This document shows, in pieces, positions 1 through 7,313 of a stretch of DNA of 38,110 bases (position 1 is the stretch's first letter; the number at the start of each line of letters is the position of its first letter). The translations under genes and the position numbers were made by a program. The notes under the pieces were generated by a model that worked only from the letters and a program-made list of their open reading frames with translations, was not told the DNA's origin and made no database searches. The DNA comes from Desulfuromonadales bacterium (GTDB lineage: Bacteria > Desulfobacterota > Desulfuromonadia > Desulfuromonadales > Geoalkalibacteraceae), in contig JAGXHK010000077.1 in assembly GCA_024636255.1 (NCBI GenBank), positions 1 through 38,110 on the forward strand, written 5' to 3'.

Positions 1-188
1 AGGGGATGAGCCCAGCTCGGCGCCAGCAGGGCATCGGTGATGTTAATCGCGGTCGGATCCTGCGCAAGCGGCGCCAGAGCTGCCAGAAGAAACATCAGCA
101 GCACGATGGCAGCACCGCAGAGGGCCATGCGGTTGCGGCGCAGCCGCTTCCAGAAGACATCGCGGAGAAAAGACGTTTTTCGAAACAT
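1..188 (-). CDS. Peptide ABC transporter permease, DppC/OppC type (5' part only)
   Basis: N-terminal 62 residues of a second inner-membrane permease of an oligopeptide/dipeptide ABC importer; the rest lies beyond the window's left edge. The protein begins MFRKTSFLRDVFWKRLRRNR and runs into a hydrophobic first helix, then a periplasmic stretch ending near Ala-Pro-Ser-Trp-Ala-His-Pro. This is the usual DppC beginning: a basic cytoplasmic tail, one membrane helix, then a loop leading to the Leu-Gly-Thr-Asp motif. It follows the DppB-type permease by about 20 bases. An in-frame GTG at 200, 8 bases after the dppB stop, is an alternative start. Neither start has a strong Shine-Dalgarno. The family call is solid; the substrate is not known. 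Confidence 0.8.
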   Translation of the reverse strand, partial: MFRKTSFLRDVFWKRLRRNRMALCGAAIVLLMFLLAALAPLAQDPTAINITDALLAPSWAHP

Positions 189-208
189 CGCGTTACTCAC
201 TCACTGCA

Positions 209-1183
209 TCAGCGGTTGCGGATGCGCGGATCGGCCATTGCGTAACCGAGATCGGCCAACAGGTTGCCGACCAGCGTCAGCACGGCCCCGATGACCAAAA
301 CTCCCATGATGGCCGGATAGTCGCGCATCATGACGCTGTCGTAGAACATCTTGCCCATGCCGGGAATGGCAAAGATCGTTTCAAAGATCACGCTGCCGCC
401 GATCAGGGTCGGAACCGAGAGCCCGAGAATGGTAATCACGGGCAGCAGCGCATTGCGCAGAGCGTGCTTGTAGATCACCGCACGCTCTCCAAGCCCCTTG
501 GCCCGGGCGGTCAGAATATAATCCTGGCGCACAACCTCAAGCATGTTCGAGCGCATGTAGCGCGAAAAGCCGGCAAGGCCGCCAAAGGCAGAGACGAATA
601 CAGGAAGCATCAGATGGTGAATGATATCCCAGATCCGGCCCGGCAGGCTCAGATACTCGTAGTCCATCGACGTAATCCCCGAGATGGGGAAAAGCCCGTA
701 GCGCACACCAAGAAAATCCATCAGCAGCAGGGCCAGCCAGAAGGATGGGGTCGCAAACCCGATGAAGACGAAAACCGTCGTCGCCCGGTCGAAAAAGGAG
801 TTCTGGCGAACCGCCGACAATATGCCGATCGGCCCGGCAACCCCCAGGATCAAAATGATCGAGGCCACATTGATGGCAATGGTAATCGGCAGTCTTTCGG
901 CGATTTTATCCATCACCGGACGCCGGTCCTGGGAGAAAGAATCGCCGAAATCGAGTTTGACAAGCCGTCCCAGCCAGGTGCCGTACTGAACCAGAAGCGG
1001 CTTGTCCAGATCGTACTGCGCGCGCAGTCGTTCCTTGAGGTCGGCGCTCGCCTCGGGATTGAGTTCGGTCTGAAGATCCGTCGGCTCGCCGGGCGCCAGG
1101 TGAATTACCACGAAGGAGATAAGGGTGATTCCCAGCAGTAATGGAATCATCATCAAAAAGCGTTTGGCAAGATATCGCAGCAT
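209..1183 (-). CDS. Peptide ABC transporter permease, DppB/OppB type
   Basis: Inner-membrane permease of a peptide/nickel-type ABC importer (binding-protein-dependent transport family), 324 residues, the normal DppB length. The N-terminus is the family pattern: MLRYLAKR, one helix, then an extracytoplasmic domain to about residue 100. Five further helices follow. The cytoplasmic EAA loop, which docks the ATPase, is visible near residues 215-240 ([20 protein letters not shown]). The C-terminus ends LADPRIR-like ([10 protein letters not shown]), as in most DppB proteins. It lies 15 bases downstream of the binding-protein gene and about 20 bases upstream of the DppC-type gene. The ATPase genes are not in the window and may lie to the left. 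The transported peptide cannot be told from sequence. Confidence 0.93.
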   Translation of the reverse strand: MLRYLAKRFLMMIPLLLGITLISFVVIHLAPGEPTDLQTELNPEASADLKERLRAQYDLDKPLLVQYGTWLGRLVKLDFGDSFSQDRRPVMDKIAERLPITIAINVASIILILGVAGPIGILSAVRQNSFFDRATTVFVFIGFATPSFWLALLLMDFLGVRYGLFPISGITSMDYEYLSLPGRIWDIIHHLMLPVFVSAFGGLAGFSRYMRSNMLEVVRQDYILTARAKGLGERAVIYKHALRNALLPVITILGLSVPTLIGGSVIFETIFAIPGMGKMFYDSVMMRDYPAIMGVLVIGAVLTLVGNLLADLGYAMADPRIRNR

Positions 1184-1198
1184 GGGTCGGATCGTTTC

Positions 1199-2815
1199 CT
1201 AGTGTTTGTACTTCTGCTCGCCTGCAGGCACCCACCAGCGGATAAAGTTGTAACTGATGCCAGCCGGCGCCGGTTCAATACCACGGAAGCGCGCGGCCAC
1301 AACGGGCAACGCGTCAGGGACAAAGAGAAACACATACGGCTGCTCTTCAGCGAGAATTTCCTGAAAGCGCCGGTAGTATGTCTTTCGCTCCTGTTGATCA
1401 AGCGTGCGCCGTCCTCGCTCGAGGAGCTCGTCAACCTCGTCGTTTTTGTAATTGATGAAGTTGAGCTGCCCCGCACCCGTTTTGCTCGAATGCCAGACAT
1501 TGAATGCATCGGGGTCGGGGGGGATCGTCCATCCCATGATGATTGCGTCGAAATTGCCGGGGTTGACGAACTCCTTGAGAAAAGAAGCCCATTCAATCAC
1601 ACGCAGCTGAACGTCGATACCAATGTCTTTGAACCGGCGCTGGATGATTTCACCGCTCTTGACGCGCTGGTCGTTTCCCTGGTTGGTAAGAATATGGAAG
1701 GCGAAGGGCTTGCCGGCTTTATCGAGGATGCCGTCGCCGTTGCTGTCGCTCCATCCGGCATCGGCAAGCAGCTCTTTGGCCCGCTGCGGGTTGTAGGGAT
1801 AGCGTTTGACATCCGGGTTGTACGGCCAGGTCCCCGGCTTGTAGGGCCCGGTGGCGGTCTGGCCCAGCCCGAGCAGGACGCCGTCGATGAGCTCCTGCTT
1901 GTCGATCGCGTAAGCCAAGGCCTGCCGCACTCGTTTATCCTGAAACATGGGACGGCGCTGGTTGAAACCAAGATAGGTATAGGCGAACGCAGGGTAGCGA
2001 TACTTGTTGAACTTGCGTTTGAAGACGCTTGTATCGGTCTGCCTGGCGTACTGCAGCGGGGTCAGGCCCATCTGATCGAGTCCGCCAGCCTGCAGTTCGA
2101 GAAACATGGTCGAGCTGTCGGGGATAATCCGATAGATCACCCGCCCGATATAGGGACGTCCTTCGAAATAATCGGGATTGGCCTCGAGAACCACCTTTTC
2201 ACCCGTCTTCCATGCCACAAAAGTATAGGGTCCGGTGCCGATAGGCCGGCGCGCCAGAGGGCTCTCCGTCACCTTTTCGCCTTCGAGCAGGTGCCGGGGG
2301 TGAATGGCCAGCGCCCAGCTGACCAGCGCGGTGGCCAGCGGCTCGTCGTAGGTCACCCGGAAGGTATACGCATCGGGAGCTTCGGCACGGGCGACCTTCT
2401 GATAGCGCTCGGCATAGGCGGTCGGTGTCTGCGGATCGATCATCAGCTCATAGGTAAACATAACGTCGGCCGAAGTAAACGGCGCGCCGTCATGCCAGGT
2501 GACCCCCTGGCGCAGATGGAAGGTAATGACCCGTCCGCCCTCTGTAATCTCCCACGACTCGGCCAGATCTCCTTCGAGTTCCATGTTCTTGTCATAGCGG
2601 ACCAGCCCGTTGTAGACCAGCCCGACGATATCGGAGGAAGCCGAATCGGAGGCCAGGGCGGGGATCAGATTGCTCGGCTCACCGATGGATCCTTGAATGA
2701 TTGTGCCGCCATACGCCGGCTCTGCCGCCTTGCCTTCGGCAGGCATGCGGGGCTGCTCACGTTCGCAGCCGGCCAGAAGAGCGGCAATCAGTATGAAAAA
2801 GAAGACGTTGCGCAT
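1199..2815 (-). CDS. Peptide-binding lipoprotein, SBP family 5 (DppA/OppA type)
   Basis: Extracytoplasmic solute-binding lipoprotein that should deliver peptides to the adjacent DppB/DppC permeases. From ATG 2815 the protein has 538 residues, with a short signal peptide and lipobox LLAGC placing the lipidated cysteine at residue 17. The family-5 core is evident: GSIGEPSNLIPALASDSASS near the start of the mature chain, the LAESWEITEGG and DVMFTYELM segments, and RVRQALAYAIDKQELI in the middle. I chose ATG 2815 over an in-frame ATG at 2839 because AGGAG sits 10 bases upstream of 2815 and the signal peptide then starts directly. The 2839 start lacks a Shine-Dalgarno and abuts the previous stop. 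The ligand is unassigned. Confidence 0.93.
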   Translation of the reverse strand: MRNVFFFILIAALLAGCEREQPRMPAEGKAAEPAYGGTIIQGSIGEPSNLIPALASDSASSDIVGLVYNGLVRYDKNMELEGDLAESWEITEGGRVITFHLRQGVTWHDGAPFTSADVMFTYELMIDPQTPTAYAERYQKVARAEAPDAYTFRVTYDEPLATALVSWALAIHPRHLLEGEKVTESPLARRPIGTGPYTFVAWKTGEKVVLEANPDYFEGRPYIGRVIYRIIPDSSTMFLELQAGGLDQMGLTPLQYARQTDTSVFKRKFNKYRYPAFAYTYLGFNQRRPMFQDKRVRQALAYAIDKQELIDGVLLGLGQTATGPYKPGTWPYNPDVKRYPYNPQRAKELLADAGWSDSNGDGILDKAGKPFAFHILTNQGNDQRVKSGEIIQRRFKDIGIDVQLRVIEWASFLKEFVNPGNFDAIIMGWTIPPDPDAFNVWHSSKTGAGQLNFINYKNDEVDELLERGRRTLDQQERKTYYRRFQEILAEEQPYVFLFVPDALPVVAARFRGIEPAPAGISYNFIRWWVPAGEQKYKH

Positions 2816-2841
2816 GCGTTTGTTTCTCCTGCGAAGCATGT

Positions 2842-3609
2842 TCAGGGCAGACTGCGAATCTCCACCCCTGCTGGCGGCTCGAGATCAAAGCGCTCCCGAG
2901 GAATGGCCGTGTTGGTCTGCACGTCGGAGAATTCAAGCGATGCCGAAGCCTGCGCGGCAGGCATCTGCAGATCGACGGCAAGCGGAAAAGGGTGTACGCC
3001 CTGCCTGAAGTGCGTGTAGCGAATCTGCAGCTGCAACACATCCTCAAGCAGATAATCGGCACCTTGCAGGCGCTGTTCCCGGTCGAACAAGAGGATCTGT
3101 CGCAGCTCCTGATCCCCCAGCAGAATCAGTCGGTACCCCTCCTTTGTCGACTCGATGCCGACCTCGTTATGGGCAATAACGGGCACCTGGTAGAGAAGGA
3201 TATGCACAAGATCGGCGATCTGCAAGGGGATCGGAACAAACCTCTGGAAATTGTCCAGCGTCGCTGCGCCATGGTAGTAGACGCCATCGCCGGGAAGATA
3301 GACGCTCAGCGTGTCGCCGTCCGTTGCGCTGACCAGCATGGGCTGGCCGAAAGGGCTGAGTGTCTCGGCGCGCAGGCGATCGGGCTTTTCAACAAACAAC
3401 ACCTGCCGGGCAGAGACATCGCGTTCGCGCAGGCGCACCTTGACTCTGGCCAGTCCTTTCGCGGAGCGGAAGGCCCGAGACACCTGCGCAAGCTCCTCGA
3501 GCAAGCGCTCCTTAAGCGCCGCGTCGGCAGGAAGCATCGGCGGCACAGGTGCCTTGGGTGCGCAGGCGACGAGCAGAAAAAGCAAAAGGAGGAGCAGCAG
3601 ATGGCGCAT
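2842..3609 (-). CDS. DUF4292/LolB-like outer-membrane lipoprotein
   Basis: Predicted lipoprotein of 255 residues. MRHLLLLLLLFLLVAC gives a signal peptide with the lipid-anchored cysteine at residue 16. The mature protein resembles the DUF4292 / LolB-like beta-sandwich group: a helix with SRAFRSAKGLARVKVRLRE, then strands around ARQVLFVEKPDRLRAE and SVYLPGDGVYYHG. I recognise the fold type rather than a named orthologue. The stop of the TPR lipoprotein overlaps the region just before this start. ATG 3609 is chosen because GGAGG stands 9 bases upstream; a TTG at 3615 would put that site only 3 bases away. Sitting between a TPR lipoprotein and a peptide-binding lipoprotein, it probably works in the envelope, but its job in the operon is unknown. 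Confidence 0.75.
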   Translation of the reverse strand: MRHLLLLLLLFLLVACAPKAPVPPMLPADAALKERLLEELAQVSRAFRSAKGLARVKVRLRERDVSARQVLFVEKPDRLRAETLSPFGQPMLVSATDGDTLSVYLPGDGVYYHGAATLDNFQRFVPIPLQIADLVHILLYQVPVIAHNEVGIESTKEGYRLILLGDQELRQILLFDREQRLQGADYLLEDVLQLQIRYTHFRQGVHPFPLAVDLQMPAAQASASLEFSDVQTNTAIPRERFDLEPPAGVEIRSLP

Positions 3610-3611
3610 GA

Positions 3612-5333
3612 TCAAGGTCCTCCCAGCATCTTAAGTTTTTCAGAAACACCTTTAGCGTCCGGATCGAGCTCGAGAACCCGGCGATAAACCTGGCGTGCTT
3701 TTTCACGCAGCCCCAGAGCCCGGTAAACGTCTGCGAGATGTTCCTGAACCAGAGGATCTTCCGGGAGCATGTCAACCGCTTCTTCGAGATGCTTCCGGGC
3801 CTGCTGGTAGCGACCGCGTTGAAATTCCACCCATCCAAGGGTGTCCAGAATGTATCCTTCACGCTTCAGCTCGATGGCTTTTTGCGCCATCGCCAATGCC
3901 TCTTCGAGATTTTCGCCGGTTTCTGCGAAATGATATGCCAGGTAATTCAGGGCATCGGCATGTTCGGGCGCACGTTCCAGCACCTCTCGCATCTTGCGCA
4001 CGGCGGCAGTCCAGCGCTCCATTTTGCCGTAGATCAGACCTTCGCGATAAAGGAAGGACTCGTCTTCGGGAAAGCGCTCTCGCCCCTCCTCCAGAACGGC
4101 AAGGGCCTTTTCAGGCTGATTCTGCTGCTCGTAAAAGGCGGCCAGGTAGAGAAAGTACTGAGGCAGGGGCTCAGAGCCACGCATCGCTTTGCGCAGCAGC
4201 GCGATCCCTGCCTCGGGACGGGCGAGACGCTGGTAGATAAAGGCGGCATGCAGGGTAGCTTCGGGATACAGGTCGCTTTCAGCGGGAATCGCTTCAAACT
4301 GGCGCAATGCATCCTTGAGCTCGCCTTTTTGTCCGAGGGCGGTTGCAAGATAGTAGCGGGCCTGATGCTGCTCGGCGTCCTGGGCCAGTATTCGCCTGAA
4401 GCTCTGAGCGGCGCGATCCCAATTTTCCTGCTGCAGATAGATCAGTCCCAGTTTGCTCAGAGTTTCCGGTTCGTCGGGATAGGCGGCCAGGGTTTGCTCA
4501 AGAATGTCGCGCGCCTCGGCAAAACGCTCCTGCGACACAAGCAGGCGTACCAGGTGGTGACGGACAGAGAAATCGCGCTCCAGCGTGTCAATCGCTTCGC
4601 GGTAAACTTTTTCCGCTCGCTGCGCTTCGCCTTCTTCCTCCAGCATGCCGGCAAGTTCGAGGTAGGCGCTGGTAAACTGCGGATATCTCTGCAAAACCGC
4701 ACGGTACTCCTCTTCGGCAAACACTCTCAGGCCGGTCTCACGGTAGAGACGGGCCAGAGTATAGTGCCCGATGAGCGAATCTGGATTGCGTTCAAGCAAC
4801 GCCTTCAGGACTTCGGTCGCTTTTCCGGTATCATCGGCGCGCGCATAGGCGATGCCGAGTTGAATATAGGCCTCTTCATTCTCGGGAGCCAGGGAAATGA
4901 CCTTTTCCAGATGGGGGATGGCCTCTTTGCTTCTATCCTGCTGGACGAAGATTTCACCGAGCAACAGGTGAGCCTCAAGGTTGTCCGGACTCAGGATACT
5001 GGCGTCCTCGGCGAGTCGCACGGCTTCATCGATCTGCCCCAGGCGCAGATAAAGCCGCGCCAGGGCCATTTTCAGGAAAGCCGAATTCGGGTCGAGCTTC
5101 ACCGCTTCTGAGAGAAAATCGACCGCCTGGTCCAACCGACCCTCCCCAGCCGCAAGCTGGGCCTTGGCGAAGAGACTGAAACGGCGGTTCTGATCCCCAG
5201 TCATCACCGAAGTCGACTCGCCGGATGCGCGCACCTCTGCCGAAACGGGCCCGAGGGGAGCCTTTTTATTCTGGGGACCGAAACAACCGGCCAGAATCAA
5301 TGTGCTTAAAATTACGGCTAAGTATCTGAACAT
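3612..5333 (-). CDS. TPR-repeat lipoprotein
   Basis: Lipoprotein of 573 residues made almost wholly of tetratricopeptide repeats. Start ATG 5333 gives MFRYLAVILSTLILAGC, with a lipobox cysteine at residue 17. A longer frame to 5411 would bury the signal peptide, and GGAGG lies 9 bases before ATG 5333. After a short linker, repeats run from about residue 50 to the end. Typical repeat cores are visible, such as LDPNSAFLKMALARLYLRLG, APENEEAYIQLGIAYARA and LDTLGWVEFQRGRYQQA. Such proteins act as scaffolds for envelope assemblies; no specific partner can be named. It is the first gene of the operon that continues into the LolB-like lipoprotein and the peptide importer. Confidence 0.9.
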   Translation of the reverse strand: MFRYLAVILSTLILAGCFGPQNKKAPLGPVSAEVRASGESTSVMTGDQNRRFSLFAKAQLAAGEGRLDQAVDFLSEAVKLDPNSAFLKMALARLYLRLGQIDEAVRLAEDASILSPDNLEAHLLLGEIFVQQDRSKEAIPHLEKVISLAPENEEAYIQLGIAYARADDTGKATEVLKALLERNPDSLIGHYTLARLYRETGLRVFAEEEYRAVLQRYPQFTSAYLELAGMLEEEGEAQRAEKVYREAIDTLERDFSVRHHLVRLLVSQERFAEARDILEQTLAAYPDEPETLSKLGLIYLQQENWDRAAQSFRRILAQDAEQHQARYYLATALGQKGELKDALRQFEAIPAESDLYPEATLHAAFIYQRLARPEAGIALLRKAMRGSEPLPQYFLYLAAFYEQQNQPEKALAVLEEGRERFPEDESFLYREGLIYGKMERWTAAVRKMREVLERAPEHADALNYLAYHFAETGENLEEALAMAQKAIELKREGYILDTLGWVEFQRGRYQQARKHLEEAVDMLPEDPLVQEHLADVYRALGLREKARQVYRRVLELDPDAKGVSEKLKMLGGP

Positions 5334-5388
5334 CTGGCGAAACCTCCCGTCACCGGCAACAAATCGGAAACGGCGCAAAAGTTCGACA

Positions 5389-5418
5389 ATCATACGCGAT
5401 GGGCAAAGCAAGCGTCAA
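5389..5418 (-). promoter_or_regulatory. Sigma70-type promoter for the TPR lipoprotein-peptide importer operon
   Basis: On the minus strand TTGACG (5418-5413) and TATGAT (5394-5389) are separated by 18 bases. Transcription would start near 5382, about 50 bases before the ATG at 5333. Both hexamers match the consensus at five of six positions. This is a motif reading only. Confidence 0.6.
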
Positions 5419-5443
5419 ACTGTTTCAATCCCGCTCAAGTTTC

Positions 5444-5471
5444 TTTACAGGCGTGCCGATTGTGCTAAAGT
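5444..5471 (+). promoter_or_regulatory. Sigma70-type promoter for the kinase-SLC5/SpoIIE gene block
   Basis: TTTACA (5444-5449) and an extended -10, TGC-TAAAGT (-10 hexamer 5466-5471), are spaced by 16 bases. Transcription would begin near 5478, about 30 bases before the kinase ATG at 5507. It is divergent from, and close to, the minus-strand promoter at 5389-5418, so the two may be coregulated. Confidence 0.45.
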
Positions 5472-5506
5472 TTTCTGTAAATTCTGGGATTTAGCCCGGA
5501 GGGCGA

Positions 5507-7084
5507 ATGGATTATCGGATCATACACAAGGCACTTCTGCAACCTGAGGCCTATCCCGATGCGCCGGGGGAAATTTCTTTTCTCGAAACGCACATTTCGC
5601 GCCTCTATTTCACCGCAGATCATGTGTACAAAATCAAAAAACCTGTAAATTTCGGCTTCCTCGATTTCACAACACTCGATCGCCGGCGGTTTTACTGCCA
5701 GGAAGAAATTTCGCTCAATAACCGGTTCTGCCCCAATACCTATCTGCGCGTGGTCGACATTCGCGAAAAGAACGGCCGGATTCGCATTGATGGCGAAGGA
5801 GAGGTTGTCGAGTACGCCGTTCTCATGAAACGACTCCCCCGAGAACGTATGCTCGATCGGCTGATCGATGCGGGCGACCCTTTTCTGCAGGGCGAAATGG
5901 GCCGGCTTGCCCGCTACCTGGCGGAGATCGAGAGCACAGCACGCGTCTGCCGCGACAATGAACGCAGCAACCTGGAAACGGTCCAGCGCAACTGGCGCGA
6001 GAATTTCGATCAGGTCGAGCCCTACGTAGGCCGGACACTCGAAAGAGTCGCTCAGGAGGCGACTCGCACCTATGTAGATCGGTTTCTGAGTGAAAATACA
6101 GAGCTGCTCAAGGAGCGGGAGGAGCAGGGATATGTGCGCGAGGGACATGGCGACCTGCACGCCGAACACATCGTCCTGACCGATCCGATCTGCATTTTCG
6201 ATTGCATTGAATTCAACCGCCGCTTCCGTATTGCCGATGTGGTTGCGGATATCGCCTTCCTGCTCATGGATCTCGATTTCAGAGGACGCCGCGATCTGGC
6301 CCGGCGTTTGCTGCAAGAGTACGTGAAGGCCAGCGAACCCGATCCCGGATTTAACAGGCTTCTGCCCTTCTATAAGATTTACCGGGCGTTCGTACGCGGC
6401 AAGGTCAATTCCTTTCTCTTTGGCGATGAATCCGCCGAGGAGGCAGAGCGCGAAAAAGCCGCTCACCACGCCAGGCGATATTTCAATCTCGTCCAGGGCT
6501 ATCTGTGCCCGCAGGTGCTGATTCTGACCTGTGGCCTCATGGGAACCGGAAAGAGCACCATAGCGCAGGAACTTGCCGATCTGCTGGCGGCCGATCTGTG
6601 GCGATCCGATGTGCTGCGCAAGGATCTGGTCGGGCTCCCTCCTGCGCAGAAACGCGAGGATCCATACGGCACGGGCATCTATGCCCCGGCGTTAACCCGC
6701 CGGACCTACGACCAGATGCTGCAACACAGCCGGGAAAGCCTTAAAGCTGGACAAAGCGTCCTCGCCGATGCATCCTTTGCAAAGCGTGAGGACCGCGACC
6801 GATTCCAAGAAGAAGCACGCCGCCTCGGTATACCCTGTCTGCTTGTGCACCTGCACTGCCCTGCCGAAACGGCGCTGGAGCGGCTCGATGCCCGCCGTGA
6901 CCGCCCGGATGAGGCCTCCGAGGGGCGGCGCGAACTCTATCGCGAACAGGAAAAATCCTTCTCACCTCCCGAATCGGATGAAAATCCGCTTATGATCGAC
7001 ACGACTGACTCACTCGATTATAGTGTGCACCTTATTCTCGGCGAACTTCTTCGCCGCGGGGGAGAGCCGCATGAAGGATCTTAG
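5507..7084 (+). CDS. Bifunctional APH-like kinase / P-loop kinase fusion
   Basis: A 525-residue two-domain protein. Residues about 1-320 resemble the aminoglycoside-phosphotransferase-like group (COG2187 type), with catalytic loop HGDLHAEH at residues 214-221 and a following IFDCIEF segment where the metal-binding aspartate lies. Residues about 335-515 form a small P-loop kinase (COG0645 type), with Walker A GLMGTGKST at 343-351 and WRSDVLRKDL soon after. The loop has His where many APH enzymes have Asn (HGDxxxxN); I think this is common in the family but cannot confirm it. The start has GGAGG 6 bases upstream. The gene overlaps the next by 14 bases, so it is probably cotranscribed with the transporter-phosphatase. 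The substrate is unknown. Confidence 0.85.
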   Translation: MDYRIIHKALLQPEAYPDAPGEISFLETHISRLYFTADHVYKIKKPVNFGFLDFTTLDRRRFYCQEEISLNNRFCPNTYLRVVDIREKNGRIRIDGEGEVVEYAVLMKRLPRERMLDRLIDAGDPFLQGEMGRLARYLAEIESTARVCRDNERSNLETVQRNWRENFDQVEPYVGRTLERVAQEATRTYVDRFLSENTELLKEREEQGYVREGHGDLHAEHIVLTDPICIFDCIEFNRRFRIADVVADIAFLLMDLDFRGRRDLARRLLQEYVKASEPDPGFNRLLPFYKIYRAFVRGKVNSFLFGDESAEEAEREKAAHHARRYFNLVQGYLCPQVLILTCGLMGTGKSTIAQELADLLAADLWRSDVLRKDLVGLPPAQKREDPYGTGIYAPALTRRTYDQMLQHSRESLKAGQSVLADASFAKREDRDRFQEEARRLGIPCLLVHLHCPAETALERLDARRDRPDEASEGRRELYREQEKSFSPPESDENPLMIDTTDSLDYSVHLILGELLRRGGEPHEGS

Positions 7085-7313
7085 GCCAACCCAGATCAAA
7101 GAAGCCTGGACCCTGCTCTTTGTGCTGGGCGTGATCATGATCAACTATCCATTCATACATATCTTCAACAAGGAAACCACCGTTTTCGGCAGTCCCCTGC
7201 TGGTGGTCTATTTCATGGTCGGATGGCCGCTGTCCATTCTGGTCGTCTACATTTTCGTGCGACATCTTGAACATCAACCAACGGAAGACGAAGGGAAAGA
7301 TTCCGAAGAATGA
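7071..7313 (+). CDS. Small two-helix membrane protein preceding the SLC5 sensor
   Basis: An 80-residue protein starting MKDLRPTQIKEAW, with two predicted membrane helices (about residues 13-32 and 42-63) and a short acidic, charged tail. A GGGGGAGA Shine-Dalgarno lies just before ATG 7071; a longer frame to 7023 would overlap the kinase gene further and has no hydrophobic start. Its stop overlaps the start of the SLC5 chimera in an ATGA junction, a strong sign of translational coupling. The arrangement resembles the small membrane ORF (cbrX) that overlaps cbrA in Pseudomonas, as I recall it, and the small subunits of some sodium:solute symporters. I infer an accessory subunit or stability partner of the large protein; no enzymatic motif is present. 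Confidence 0.75.
   Translation: MKDLRPTQIKEAWTLLFVLGVIMINYPFIHIFNKETTVFGSPLLVVYFMVGWPLSILVVYIFVRHLEHQPTEDEGKDSEE

Noticed and set aside
1202-3019. A 605-codon open frame on the plus strand
   Set aside because: It is antisense to the peptide-binding protein and the lipoprotein gene, has no domain pattern and no ribosome-binding site, and is typical of open antisense frames in GC-rich genes.
3738-5111. A 457-codon plus-strand frame opposite the TPR lipoprotein
   Set aside because: Its repeats mirror the TPR codons on the other strand; there is no independent coding sign.
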